From positions 2,108,001 to 2,172,000 of the forward strand of contig CM007991.1 of the NCBI GenBank assembly GCA_002189035.1: a stretch of 64,000 nt of DNA, written 5' to 3'. The notes under the pieces were generated by a model that saw only the letters and a list, made by a program, of their open reading frames with translations, was not told the DNA's origin and searched no databases. Shown one piece after another: positions 29,596-41,598 of this stretch. The position numbers and the translations under genes were made by a program. Source of the DNA: Utricularia gibba. Taxonomy: Eukaryota > Streptophyta > Magnoliopsida > Lamiales > Lentibulariaceae. Positions within the stretch are counted from its first letter, which is position 1. Every line of letters starts with the position of its first letter.

Positions 29596-31709
29596 ATGGA
29601 GGGAACTCCGCACGATGTGCCGAAAACTGTGGATGAAGTCTTCAATGATTTTAAAGGGCGTAGGGCTGGGCTTATCAAAGCGCTAACGACTGGTATTTAC
29701 CCTTGATTTTTTCAAGAAATATCGACTTTTTATGGTTTCTTTGTTTCCTTATCCAAGATTTCTCTTTTTTTCTGGTTTCGCGTATGCATTTGAAACGACT
29801 GGTTACTGATTCTTTTTTTTTTTTGGAATGACCTCCTGTTATGTTGATATCTCCTTTTTTTATTTTTATTTTTTTTGCAGATGTAGACAAGTTTTACAAG
29901 CAGTGTGATCCCGGTGAGTTGGTCTTGTCTCCTTATTTGGGGTTACAGAACCGCTATGGTGTAGGTCCTCCAATTTTCTTCGCATATTTTCTATTTTGTG
30001 TATGAGTCTTAGCTCAAATATTATACTGGAAGAATATGGTGAGTTTGGACCGGTAATAATTCTAGTATTTTCCAGATTCTCTTTTTAAATTTTAGTAGCT
30101 CAAATCTAGATTATTATTTTCTATTTGCATAGTGTCTCCCACGCGTTGACTTGCAAGTTGCTTGTAATGCTGTTCCCTCATCTTTCTCCGTCCCATCTTT
30201 AGCCCCCAGATGTACTCGCTGATTTGCACGTGTTTTTTTTCTCGTGCACTGGACTATTGTTTGTGTTTGCGCGTGTTCCAGAAATCTCCTTGTGTTTTAT
30301 TTCATTCAGATGCCTTTGCGTATTTCATTCTAAGTTTATCATATATGTTCTCGATTCATTCAGCCGCCACTTCTTGCTGCAGCTGAGCAAATCCAAACCT
30401 TCATATGGATAAATTGTTTCAAAAATTAAAAAAAAAACATATTTAAATCTATGCCTTAAGAGGAAACGTTTTGCCTATGAAAAAGTCAAGCACTCGCATT
30501 TGTTCAAAGGCATATGTTTCAGATTGCTTCTAAAGTTTTTGATTGCCATCTCTTGTGGTTGGCGTTACATGATTCCCGCGTGGGCTTTAAAAACAGAAAT
30601 TCTAATTCAAATTTTTGTGGTTGGTCTTTTGATGCACTGGTTAGAGAGTTGGTATTTTTATGCAGTCTATACCCTTAGTATTCAGCCTCATCGCTGCATT
30701 CAAAACCTTCAAAGTTTCGCTGCATAAGTTACCAAGTTATGTACTTCAATTAAGTCTGTTGGTGCTTTTTTGTATTTCTTGCAGATAAGGAGAACCTTTG
30801 TCTATATGCGCTTCCAAATGAGACATGGGAAGTGAATCTCCCGGTTGAAGAAGTGCCTCCTGAACTCCCTGAACCAGCTCTCGGAATAAATTTTGCCCGA
30901 GATGGAATGCAAGTAAAAGACTGGTTGTCTCTTGTTGCAGTTCACAGTGATTCATGGCTTCTTTCTGTCGCATTCTACTTTGGTGCTCGTTTTGGATTTG
31001 GGAAAGCTGATAGGTATTTCCCGTGAAAGCATCCACAGTGATTCACTGCTTCTTTCCGTTGCATTCTACTATGGTGCATTGCACGCCCTTGATGTCTTTT
31101 GGAATGCAAAGCTGAATATCGTAGACCGTTTTTGGGGATTTATGTTTTCTAATATATTTGTGGTTATCTTGGAGACAATCATCGCGGGCTTCTAACAGTG
31201 TTTGAATTTTTTTTTTTTTTTTTTTTTTTTTTTGCAGGAAGAGACTTTTCCAACTGATTAATGAACTACCAACTGTGTTCGAAGTTGTATCTGGTTCTGC
31301 TAAACAGAAAAAAGAGCAAGCTTCTGCCCCAAATAACGGCAATAACAGCAAATCCAGTAGCAGAATGGTAAATACCTTTGTCTTTAGGAACTTTCGGCTG
31401 CTCCTAGATTTTGTAATTTTCATTTCTCTCTCTTTTTTTTAGCCATCGTCAAAAGCAAGTAAGATGTCTGCACCAAAGGATGAGGATGAGAGTGGTGCCG
31501 AGGAAGAGGATGAGGAAGAGGATGATGAACAAGGGGGTACATTATGTGGTGCCTGCGGTGATAATTATGCAACTGACGAGTTCTGGATATGCTGCGATAT
31601 CTGTGAAAGATGGTTCCATGGAAAATGCGTGAAGATCACCCCTGCAAAAGCCGAACATATCAAGCAATACAAATGTCCTACTTGCAGCAACAAAAGAGCC
31701 AGAGTTTAA
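29596..31709 (+). CDS. AL: Alfin-like PHD finger protein (H3K4me3 reader)
   Basis: Alfin-like proteins are plant nuclear factors whose PHD finger binds H3K4me2/3 and whose N-terminal Alfin domain contacts other chromatin proteins. Five exons on plus begin [20 protein letters not shown] (exon 1 to 29691), then [11 protein letters not shown] (29881-29911). The rest of the Alfin domain (from about 30785) includes [40 protein letters not shown] and [11 protein letters not shown], then [20 protein letters not shown] Ser/Asn-rich then acidic linker precedes the PHD finger. The finger, [20 protein letters not shown] plus CERWFHGKC plus YKCPTC, has the full Cys4-His-Cys3 set and the aromatic Trp of the methyl-lysine cage. 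The protein ends NKRARV, a short basic tail. The exon ending GKADR has a decayed copy in the following intron, listed separately. Confidence 0.96.
31036..31092 (+). repeat. Partial exon copy in the following intron of the Alfin-like gene
   Basis: Bases 31036-31085 closely repeat the exon segment around 30940-30990 that encodes [16 protein letters not shown]. The copy would read [15 protein letters not shown] in its own frame. The copies are about 93 bases apart and differ at several sites. The copy lies about a dozen bases inside the intron and is not needed for the coding sequence. Confidence 0.8.
31207..31233 (+). repeat. 27-base T tract directly before a splice acceptor
   Basis: An unbroken run of about 27 T ends at the GCAG acceptor of the Alfin-like gene. 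It acts as an extreme polypyrimidine tract, and its length is likely to vary or be misassembled. Confidence 0.8.
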
Positions 31710-32051
31710 TCCATCAAGGTTACATGGATGCTAGAAATTTTAGAATTCTTAGGTTTCAACAGATGTTGCGTCAATGTTGTGTTCCGGGATTCCTGGCCTC
31801 TCTGTTTATGTCAATCGACATCTTCAAACTTGTGCTCGTACGGTTTATGTTATCTATGAACTCAAATTATGAAAATATCATCTTCTTTTTCTCAACTTTG
31901 TAAGGGGTCCAAGATTCAGTGTGTTGCATGATGTAACAACAAATCTTATCCTATTGTGTTTCTGGCTGCAATTATTTATGTTTTTATATAAAGGGATAAG
32001 TTTGATAGCATTGGACCTTCTTCTGTGGAAGAAAATTAGGGAGACCTGGAA
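31710..32051. other. Alfin-like 3' UTR and NdhL promoter
   Basis: Only about 340 bases lie between the Alfin-like stop and the NdhL start, on the same strand, so the NdhL promoter must be compact or overlap the upstream 3' UTR. No other feature is seen. Confidence 0.5.
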
Positions 32052-32993
32052 ATGAACTGGTCCTTGAACCTCCAAATCCCGAAGGCCCTGCCTTGTTTAT
32101 CCCCTTCCCATGAACCCAAGACCCGTTGTTTATCTATTTCTTGTTCACAGAAAGAAACCCATAAGAATTCCCATGCAAGAAACCAGGTTTCTGTCAGTGA
32201 AAAACCATGAATTTGCGCACAGCAGCTGAAAAATCTTCTCATTCTTCTTGTCTTTGTTGTAGGCAAATGTGAAAAGCAACTTGCTTAGTGTGGCGGGTCA
32301 AATCTCAGGGATTTTAGCTACGGTATGGAAAAGAAACTGAGCTGATCCTTTTCCATTCAGATGCTTGAGTTTCCAGATATGAAAATGAACTGAAACAGAT
32401 TGCGGAACCAGCTTTGGCTGTGACCGGAGAAAATGAGGAAATAGACTGGAATTGGACTTTGATTCAGTTGGGAATCTCAGCCTTCTTTTACTTCATTCTC
32501 TGCCCGGTTAGTGCTGTCAGAAAAGATAAATGTTTTGAGTCCCTTCATGTTCTAAACTTTGCAATTGCAGCCCATCATCCTGAACTGGCTTAGAACCAGA
32601 TGGTACAAGAGGAGTTTCATTGAGATGTACTTTCAGTTCATGTTTGTTTTCATCTTTTTTCCTGGGTAAGACATCTTCCCTCATGAAGAAATCCATATCA
32701 TAAAATATGCTCCCAAGTTGCGCAGAACAAACATGAGATTTCGACAAAATGATTTGGGTCTTGCAAAGTGTATAGCGATTGACATGCATTCATCTTGGTC
32801 GTTGTCATGTGAAAAATCTGTTTATATGATTGGTGTTGTGAGCAGGTTGCTTCTTTGGGTGCCATTTGTGAACATTAGGAAGTTCCCTCGCGATCCATCC
32901 ATGAAGTACCCATGGTCAACGCCTGCAAATCCTTCTGAGATCAAAGGTGGCTTCTTGAAATACCCTTGGGCTCAACCAGAAGACTACGAGTAA
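32052..32993 (+). CDS. ndhL: NAD(P)H-quinone oxidoreductase subunit L, chloroplastic (NdhL / CRR23)
   Basis: NdhL is a nuclear-encoded membrane subunit of the chloroplast NDH complex, which carries cyclic electron flow around photosystem I. Five exons (32052-32186, 32263-32322, 32399-32506, 32571-32665, 32846-32993) join in frame to 181 residues. The N-terminus (MNWSLNLQIPKALPCLSPSH) is Ser/Arg-containing and low in acidic residues, as in a transit peptide. Two membrane segments follow: WTLIQLGISAFFYFILCP and FQFMFVFIFFPGLLLWVPFV. Between and after them lie the family signatures NWLRTRWYKRSF and NIRKFPRDPSMKYPWSTP. The end, FLKYPWAQPEDYE, is diagnostic for the plant subunit. Every ORF piece is short, so the gene is easy to miss without splicing. 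Its presence argues that the plant is photosynthetic and keeps the NDH complex. Confidence 0.94.
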
Positions 32994-33768
32994 CCCAAGC
33001 TTGTAGGATTTCCAAATGAGATTACATCATTGTTTTGTAAAGAGACAATGGCTGGATGAAGTCATCTTGTGAGAGTGTTCTATTTTTCCACAGTAGGCGT
33101 TGGATCACAGCACCCCATCTGTTACATTAAACAGAGTTGACGATGAAGATTTCTCAGTACCCATAGCTCAAGTAGCCTTTCAGCGCCCCTTTGACTGACA
33201 AAAAATGGTTCTTTCTCGGATTTTGCAGAAGTAAACTCCCGGAAAAAATAACCCGTCATTTTGACGAACTTAGCCACCAGTTGTCCATAGAGCGACCTTC
33301 TCTCCAACCTTCTCGTCCATTGCGATTTGCGCCTGGCAAACTCTGCGACGGCGGCTACGGAGTTGGATACATGGTTTTGAGATTGGGCCGCCTAGGCACG
33401 AAAGAAAGTTGAAATTGGGCTGTCGTTCAATCTCTATCAGCCCATTGGCTGGGAGTCGGAATTCTATGAGGATGTCATCGGCTTTACGTCGGAAACAGGA
33501 ATCCTGCACAACCCCGGTCATGTCGGCCGGTGAGGATTGATTAGGATTCCCATACTCCCGATCGCTTGGACCCAATGGTATGCATCCATTAGTGGTTTAA
33601 CGCCCAGCTCATAATTTAGGGAGTGATTTTCGAAGTTTTCTCTGTGCTTCCAACCCTGTGCTTTTTTGTTCTTTTTAATGAGAAGACCCTTTTTCTCTTT
33701 CTTCAACCAGCGCTTGTCATCTTGAGGTTTCTTTTGGTTTCTCTTACCTGGGGAGATTTATTTGAGCC
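32994..33768. other. NdhL 3' UTR and RING-PHD gene promoter
   Basis: About 775 bases on the common plus strand. The right part is pyrimidine-rich leader sequence (33640-33760). Antisense open frames at 33122-33575 show no recognisable family and are not called. Confidence 0.45.
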
Positions 33769-36700
33769 ATGGAAGTCGATTTGGTAACCGATGAGGCATC
33801 AGACGATGAGAATTTCAGTTTGGATTGTAACTCCGAGGCAAATGTGAGAAACCCGCGTGCTACTTCTTTTTCTTTCTCTTAGTTCTCTCCCGAAATCTTC
33901 TCGGAATTCATGTTCGTGAATCGGAGATGTGCGTTTCCTGAACATGGTTGCTTTTATATCTTCACCAGAATTATTCAAGTTTTGAAGGTGAAAGATGTGG
34001 GATATGTATGGAGGTTGTGATCGATCAAGGAGTGCTCGATTGCTGCCAGCATTGGTAGGTGCATCATAATTGGTGCTCTTTCTTTGAATTTCTTGTTCGT
34101 CTACCAAAACCTTTGAATCTACAGTTTCTGTATCTTTTCCTAGAAGGGTAGTTCTCAATGCATATTTTTCGTGATCATTGCCCAGGTTCTGCTTTACTTG
34201 CATTGACAACTGGTCTACAATTACAAACCTTTGTCCTCTTTGCCAGAACGAGTTTCAACTAATAACTTGTGTACCTGTGAGTAAAAAATTTTCTTGCTTT
34301 ACTTTCTATGTCATTAATAGCACCATATTGCATGCAAAACTGCTACCTTGTGAGTGACACATGATATATTGAGTCGAAACACTTCTTCTGTTACTAAGTT
34401 GTTGTATTTAAGTCGTGAAATTTTCTGTAGTTTAATTCTCATATAAGGTACTTGACTGCTAAGCCTGTTATTTCTTCTAAGTACTTTTGAAGGTATTTGA
34501 TACAGTTGGTGGAAACCATACAGATGACGAGTCAAATTTAAGGTATGCTCGCATGATATTTCTAATTTAGCCTATGATGGCTGCTACTCTTTTGTAGTAA
34601 CCAAAGGATTAGGTGATCACGACAGTTGTTTACCGTCTTCCCTGTTTTGTTGCAGTGATGATGACTGGTTTATCGAAGGGAAAAACAGTGCTCTTTCTTT
34701 TCCTTCATATTATATTGATGAAAATGTATGTTCTAGTCTACGCTTTTCTGGTTGACTTGTTTCCAAATCGTTTTTTAATACTTCCTGATCTTAACAATCT
34801 ATGTGCCTTCGAATTTCTTGGGGTGTTTGTGTGGAGGTGTAGTTCCACTTCGTAGAAATGCCATTAGAATGTAATATTTACCTAAACTAGACAGGTCATT
34901 TCCACCGTTAAGCACATTCAACTGTTCAGTTGCCTTTAATGATCTGCCTTTTATCTACTTTTGATCATCATGCAACTCTTACACGTTCTTTAGTTCCACG
35001 TCTAATTTTGACTGTCCTATTGCAGACAGTGCTCTGCTTGGGGGAGGACAGCTGCAAAATCCGGAATGGATCAGTTGCAATTGAAGACGAATCTGATATT
35101 GATACATCTATTGCTTGTGATTCTTGTGACAAATGGTATGCATGACCCGCTATATGCTTTGAAAGTTTGGAAGCATTCTTGTAGGTGGACGTCGCTAATG
35201 CCTTTTTATGCAATGGTTGTGCTTATTTGGAACATATTTTGTCCCTTTCTTTTCTACTAATGATATTCGTACAATGAATGAGGATATGATAGATTTCGAT
35301 CTTATTTAACTGCTCATTGATTCAATTTCATGCTTCTACAGGCAACTCATTTTTTTTATTCATGCATTTCAGGTATCATGCCTTTTGTGTTGGATTTGAT
35401 CCTGAGGCAAGCTGTGACAACTCGTGGCTCTGCCCTAGGTACATCAACTGTAAACTAGGCACCTTCATCATTGTTGTGAGTTTACCGGTGGTTTGTCCGT
35501 TTTGTACTTAATTTGGAGATTCTGTGCATCATGATTCAGTTGTACCAACGATCAGCGCCCAAGAAAGGCAGGAAAGTTTTCAATACATGGGGGTGATCAA
35601 ATACTTGAGGCTTCTACCTCCACAGGAGTATCAGCTCCCGATGTGGATGCAGAGGAGGCAGCGATTTCTGCTTCAGTGGTTGATGGACAACAAACAAACC
35701 AAGAATCAGATGAGCTACTTGTGTGTAGAAAAGATGAGGAAATTACTTGGCCATGGGATTCTGTATCCAATGGGCTAATGTTAGAAGCACAGCAAATCAG
35801 CATAACTGATTCTGAATCCGATGTTTGTCAAAGTGGAATGAGACTTCCTCTGCCGGTAGAGAAATGGGACACTTCATTACTAATTTCCTCTGATCCTCAA
35901 CTTGGTCTTCAGGACAGTGGTGTGACAGGTGACTTTGAATTCTGAGACTTCTACCACTTCCACGTTTCCAGTATCTTCTTTTTGTTATCTCTTTGAGCTT
36001 TTATTGCTTTAGCGAATGGCCAAGAAGATACCGCACAGCCAGCTTCCATGCCAATATTGGTAGAGCCAGCTGACTGTTTAAAAATTATTCCGCCAGGTAT
36101 GTGATGGATTATACGAAAAAATGTGAAACCACTTCCTTAGCCTATCTCTGCATATGCATCGAGCATATGATGTATCCGTGCTTTAAATTTTTTTTTTTTC
36201 TGACTGTTTTCATCACGGTGCATGGTTCCAGATGACAATGCAGAATTCTCACCAGAAACTCTGGTATCCCATGATACGGAGGTTGCTAGTAAAATTGGTC
36301 GTAAACGAAAGCTCATAGGTAGCAGGTTGGTATTCTGTTGAAATGAGCTGTGTCCGATGTCCTCTGCAATCAACTTCTCTTGTGTCCTTCTCATTTACTA
36401 GACGTTTATCATAGAGTTTTTTGTCTGTTTTAGTGAAACAAATGATGAAGAAGCTGATATTACTAACAAAAAATTCAAAGCGGATGGAAACAGTCAGTCT
36501 GTCAATTCATTGGAGGAGCTATCTGAGGCTGTTTCGGGTGATTCTGATTCATTTTCAAGTCCTAGGGAAGATGGTGGTTTTGACATACTGGATATCATTA
36601 AGGAACCGGACAAAAGATCACATGACAACTCCAGCATAAGTGAAAGAGAAACCAACTCGGCATTAAGACTCAAAAAAATCATGAGAGTAGCTGGTGATGA

Positions 36701-39054
36701 GAAAGATTCTTCATTGCAGGAGATCAGGGATAAGATCAGAGAAGCTGTTCGTAACAAGTCATCAAATGAGTTAGGCAAAAATCTATTTGATCCAAAACTT
36801 TTAGCTGCTTTCAGAGCTGCTATGGCTGGATCTGCAGCTGAGAATAGGAAACCTATAGTTGATGTAAAAGCTAAGAGGTCTTTTCTTCAGAAGGGAAAGG
36901 TGCGTGAGAGTCTGACAAAAAAGATATATGGGACTGGGGGAAAGAGACGGCGGGCTTGGACTCGAGATTGTGAAGTTGAGTTTTGGAAGCACCGTTGTGT
37001 CAATGCATCGAAACCAGAAAGAGTGGAGACGTTGCAGGCAGTTTTGGATATGCTTAGAGCTACAGATGACCCAAACTCAAAGTCCGCGCCTGAAAAAGAG
37101 GAGGAGGAGGAGGAGAAGCCTTCTCCTCTACTTGGGCGACTGTATTTAGCTGACACATCAGTTTTCCCAAGGAAGGAAGATGCTGTACCTTTGTCTACTC
37201 TTGAAGCTGATGAAGAACCCAGAAAACTTTCTGCGTCAGTATCTAGCAGATCCCTGAACAAAGATGTGCAGCGACATGTTAGTGCAAATTCATGCAGTGT
37301 CAAAGGCAAAAAACCTGGAACACCCCGGGATGCACAGAAAACGGGAGACACTAAAAGTTTACTCTCCTCAGCAGCTCTTGGCAAGAAGGCGTGTGCAGAC
37401 AAGGACAAGCCTGTTGAATCTGACATTAAGGGTGACAAAAGAAAGTGGGCCTTGGAGGTTTTGGCCAGGAAAGCGGTGGCATCAGGCAGTACCACAAGAG
37501 AGAAAGAAGCGAACAGCACAATTCTCAAAGGAAATTTCCCTTTAATGGTATGTTCCAAAATCTTCCGAATTTCAAGACACCAAGAATTCTGATAAGCTCT
37601 ATAACTTGTTCACTGCATGACCAGGCTCAACTTCCTGACGATATGAGACCTGTTTTGGCTGCCTGTCGTCACAATAAAATCCCAGGCTCGGTTAGGCAGG
37701 TACTCACAAACTGTCTTCCCATGTCATTGGAGTGCTGCTCATAGGCTTCATTTTATGGCTTTTGTGAATGCATCCGATGAGATGAGATATAATCTCAGTG
37801 TGCTGTTTTCTGATGTTTTACGATAAAACTCAACCTATGTCACAGGTTCAACTCTATCGTCTTTCGGAGCATTTTCTGAAGAAATTAAACTTGTCAGTCT
37901 TCCGTAGAACTGCTGAAACTGAGTTGGCCGTCGCAGATGCCATCAATATTGAAAAACAAGTTGCTGATAAATCAAACAGCAAGCTTGTGTACTTGAATCT
38001 GTGTTCCCAGGAGCTATTGCGAAGATCAGATGATATGAGCTCTAACAGAGCTCAAGAAGCAAATCCATGCTCCACTTCAGGATGGCCCTCGGAAACCATA
38101 GAAACTGATAAGTGTGCTTCAGGTTCAGAAGTCGATGAGGCTCTTAGAAAAGCTGGTCTTATGCTGGATTCTCCTCCAAGTAGTCCCAAATCCGATCGTG
38201 TTGGGTCTAAGGTGGCTAGTGAAGTAGGCATACTTGAAAAGCATGATGCAGAAGTGCCTGACCATGTACTTGATGCTGCTACTCTTCCGGAGGCAGATAC
38301 TAACGTGGACTCTGAGCCCAAGTTGGAGGACGCTGACCTCATCAGTGCTGCTTCCAAGAACGCCTCACTTCAACAGTCGGAGCCACCAAAGATGGAAGTT
38401 CTTGATCTCCCGGGGCCTGATTTTCCGGTAGCTGAACACCTGAATCCAACAAAAATCCAGAATGGAGATCTCGGTGAAGACATTCATATGGTTCCAAGGT
38501 CTTCTGTTGGCAACGATGTGGAGCTTTCTCATGATGAACGCAAAGAGGTGTGTGGAACTGATACAGGGCCAGATGATGCGAAGTGTCCTGGAACCACTTC
38601 CACACCTCCATCCAAAAATGCTGAAAAGAACGGATCCCTTGAACCAAAAGCTGACTGCACAAACAGCAATTCCAATGCCGAGACCAAGAGGAGGACGGCT
38701 GCTACACAAGACACACCACAATCAACAGACACTAGTTCAGTAATGAAAAAAGTAATGCTTTTACCTAGAAACGATTATGTAACTGTGCCCCTGGCTTGTG
38801 TTTACTTTATTCTGCTACCCTGTTCGCAGGTGGAAGCATACATCAAGGAACACTTGAGGCCACTCTGCAAAAGTGGCGTGATATCAGTTGAACAGTACAG
38901 ATGGGCAGTTGGAAAAACAACTGAGAAGGTTATGAAGTATCACGCCAAGGAGAAGAATGCAAATTTCTTGATAAGGGAAGGGGAGAAGGTGAAGAAACTG
39001 GCATGGCAGTATGTGGAAGCTAGCCAGCACAAGCCCAAGAATCAAGACATGTGA
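33769..39054 (+). CDS. RING and PHD finger protein, uncharacterized At4g10930 family
   Basis: A large plant nuclear-type protein of unknown function. It starts MEVDLVTDEASDDENFSLDC (33769). A C3HC4 RING is split by an intron: ERCGICMEVVIDQGVLDCCQ with HW (about 33985-34055), then FCFTCIDNWSTITNLCPLCQ (about 34187-34246). A divergent PHD finger follows with SIACDSCDKWYHAFCVGFD and SWLCPR (about 35105-35440). The long middle is acidic and Ser-rich. A basic region holds KKIYGTGGKRRRAWTRDCEV plus EFWKHRC (about 36915-36995). The C-terminal domain VEAYIKEHLRPLCKSGVISV plus EQYRWAVGKTTEKVMKYHAK closes the protein at NQDM. This conserved end resembles the set of PHRF1-like RING-PHD proteins that bind the polymerase II C-terminal domain, but that link is inference. 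E3 ligase activity is possible from the intact RING. Confidence 0.88.
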
Positions 39055-39296
39055 TACACGTTTTGAAGTTCCAGGCATCTTCCATCTTTCAAGTATCACG
39101 TTGTAAAATGAGAGGCAACAGAAGTCGATCCACGTGCTAAATTTTATATAAAATATTTATTAATTTGTGAGAAAATATAAATTAAAAATCGCTATTTATC
39201 TACATCGTGGTCTTTTTAAGTATGAAGGATTCTCCGGTCTGAGTGCGGTTCAAGTAAACGGAGCCGGTCGTCGAAATTCATTTACTCTTCATCCCG
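39055..39296. other. Short spacer between the RING-PHD and J-domain genes
   Basis: About 240 bases, AT-rich near 39140-39190. It should hold the upstream 3' UTR and the J-domain gene's promoter and leader. Confidence 0.4.
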
Positions 39297-41352
39297 ATGA
39301 AAATGTCCGATCATGAGGCGGCGGCAAGTGAAGAAGATGCTCTTAGCCTCAAAGACATGGCGGTGGAGAGGTACGTATCTGGAGACCTTCAGTCTGCTTT
39401 AACTCACGCTAAGCGCGCGACAGAGCTTCGGCCGTCCCTCGAGGGCCTACCCGAAATGGTTTTGGCCTTGGAAATTCTCGTCGCAGCAACTCCCGTGTTT
39501 CATGACGACCAGAATTCTCATCCTGACTACTACAAAATTCTTCGGGTAGATCGTTTTTCGCACATGAATACGATCAAGAAGCAATACAAGAATCTGGCTT
39601 TAATCCTGCACCCAGATAAAAGTTCGTTTTCAGCGTCTGAGGAGGCGTTTAAACTCTTAGGGGAAGCGATGCAGGTGCTTTCGGATAAGGTGAGAAGGAA
39701 AGAGTATGATATAAGGCTTAGGCTCGCAATGCAGTCAGAGGCGGTGAATGAGGTGGAATTGGGTTCGTGGAGAGGACCTTTTCAGCTACTTGCTGTTTTT
39801 GTCAGTTTTTGCATCAGTTCGAGAAGAAATTTTGGGGGCAAAATTTGATGTGTCGTAGGTGTAAGAAGAGTTTCAAGGCGGCAGAGATTGAGGGGGAGGA
39901 GAAAATGAGAACTGCAGAGACTAGGACAAGCTCTAGAATTAGGGAGCGCGTTGAAAGGGGTGCTGATGTTGAGAAGTTTGCATCTGTAGATAAGGGGAGG
40001 ACCTCTGGTCTAAGGAAGGGCTTGGAGAGAGGTGGGGTGAAGAAGGGTTTGGAGGAAGATGCTCTCTTTTTGAAAGATTTGGTGCCCAAGAGAGTTAGTA
40101 GATGTCTTGAAACTGGTGGTGTCAATGGGAAACCCGAGATTTCGAATGAAGCTGTGGATGGGGATGAGTTGGTTGAGAAGAAGAGAGCAATGGGAAAGAA
40201 GGATAGAGAGTCAGACGTGATGACATTGTTTGAAATGCGTATGTTGATGAAGAAGAGGAAGAAGGGTAGGAAGAATTCAATCTTGAAAGATGAAGTTAAT
40301 GCAAAGGAAGGTAGTAGTGATGGCGTTACGGAAGACGAGTGTTCGAATCAAAATAAAAAGAGAACTGGATCCCCTAGGAGTGATGAGGAAGGAATTTGGA
40401 GTCAAGAGAATGAAATAGAACATGGGGAAGTGGAAAAGAATACAAATGGTAGAGATACGGTTTCTCTGAATGTGGAGGTTGAGGCAGATATATCGTCATT
40501 GCAACATACTTCTGCATTACCAGTCGGCAATGCAGACAAAAATGTGATGGGGAAGTATCAGGAAACAGGTGAAAAGAAACAGTCAAGAGTCAGACGCAGA
40601 GTGTCCAAGTATGGCAGTTCAGACAATGTAAAAGCATCAGCCATTGAAGACTTGGGCAATCAGAAAACTCTCTCCCCATAAGCAGTACAACTTTCCACGA
40701 TTTTAACAAGGAGAGAGGAACAAGACGCCATAGGAAAGGTCAAGTCTTAGCAATGTATGATCAGAAAAATGGTATTCCCAGGCAGTATGCTCTGATCGAT
40801 GAAGTTATTTCCACAAGGCCTTTCGAAGCAACATTGAGCATGTTGCAGTTTCACAGCATTGGAGACAATGGACCTCCAACACCTAAGGGGTTCCACTTCT
40901 CATGTGGAAGCTTTAGAGTTTCCCATAAAGTTTCCATCAACCATCTGAACTCCATCTCCCATGTAATGGATTGTGAAAGGGCAGCTCGACATGTTTACAG
41001 AGTATACCCCAAGAAAGGCTCAGTTTGGGCATTGCACCGGAATCCCAGTTCTGAAAGCCAAGGAAGCAACCAGAATGCAGAATCCTACACCCTGTGTGTG
41101 ATCCTAAGCAGCTACAGTGATACATATGGGGTGAGTTTGGCAGATCTTGAGAAAGTGAATGGATTCAAGACAATTTTCAGGAGGCAGGAGATTGGAGCTA
41201 GAGGCGTGCGATGCTTAGGAAAGCAGGATATTCAGCTATTTTCCCACCAAATCCCTGCAAAACGACTAACTGGTGAAAAGGCTTTAGGACTACCCGAGGA
41301 GGACTGTTGGGAACTTGACCCCGTTTCTATACCAGGTTGTGAAAATAATTAA
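39297..41352 (+). pseudogene. J-domain / DUF3444 protein gene with two frameshifts
   Basis: The gene encodes a plant DnaJ-type protein with C-terminal DUF3444, a family usually written in one exon. Segment 1 (from 39297, ATG) has ALSLKDMAVERYVSGDLQSA and a J-domain: HPDYYKILRVDRFSHMNTIK followed by KQYKNLALILHPDKSSF, with the HPD motif intact. Segment 2, in another frame (39752-40683), has the zinc ribbon TCCFCQFLHQFEKKF plus LMCRRCKKSF and a Lys-rich linker. Segment 3, in the third frame (40648-41352), has a complete DUF3444: AMYDQKNGIPRQYALIDEVI, then GSVWALHRN, ending at the stop. Segments overlap, so no spliceable intron separates them. Each junction (39752-39790; 40648-40680) needs a net -1 shift. 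Each frame is otherwise open and conserved, so this is either a very young pseudogene or a gene with assembly errors. Confidence 0.8.
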
Positions 41353-41598
41353 AATTTGGAGATATAAAATTATATTATTATAAGATTATTGTTATTTTTT
41401 CTTTATTGGATAAAAAATAATAGGGGAATATGGAGTTGCGACTTGCGAGGCTCAATAAATAGCAACGGTACGGCCTCTGTGGATCCTGGAGTGCTAGTGC
41501 ATGCCCCTTCTTCTCCTCATGCTTCTAAATCGCAGACTTCCGAAAATTTTGGGGGGTTCGCCGATCTAATCAATTGTTCAACGACGGGAGTAGCTCCC
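41353..41598. other. J-domain gene 3' end and GDT1-like 5' UTR
   Basis: About 245 bases, very AT-rich at 41353-41425. It should contain the promoter and leader of the GDT1-like gene. No other feature is supported. Confidence 0.4.

Noticed and set aside
36887-37558. 223-codon open frame on minus
   Set aside because: It lies opposite the large RING-PHD exon and is Ser-rich because the sense strand is Glu/Lys-rich; no known protein is recognised.
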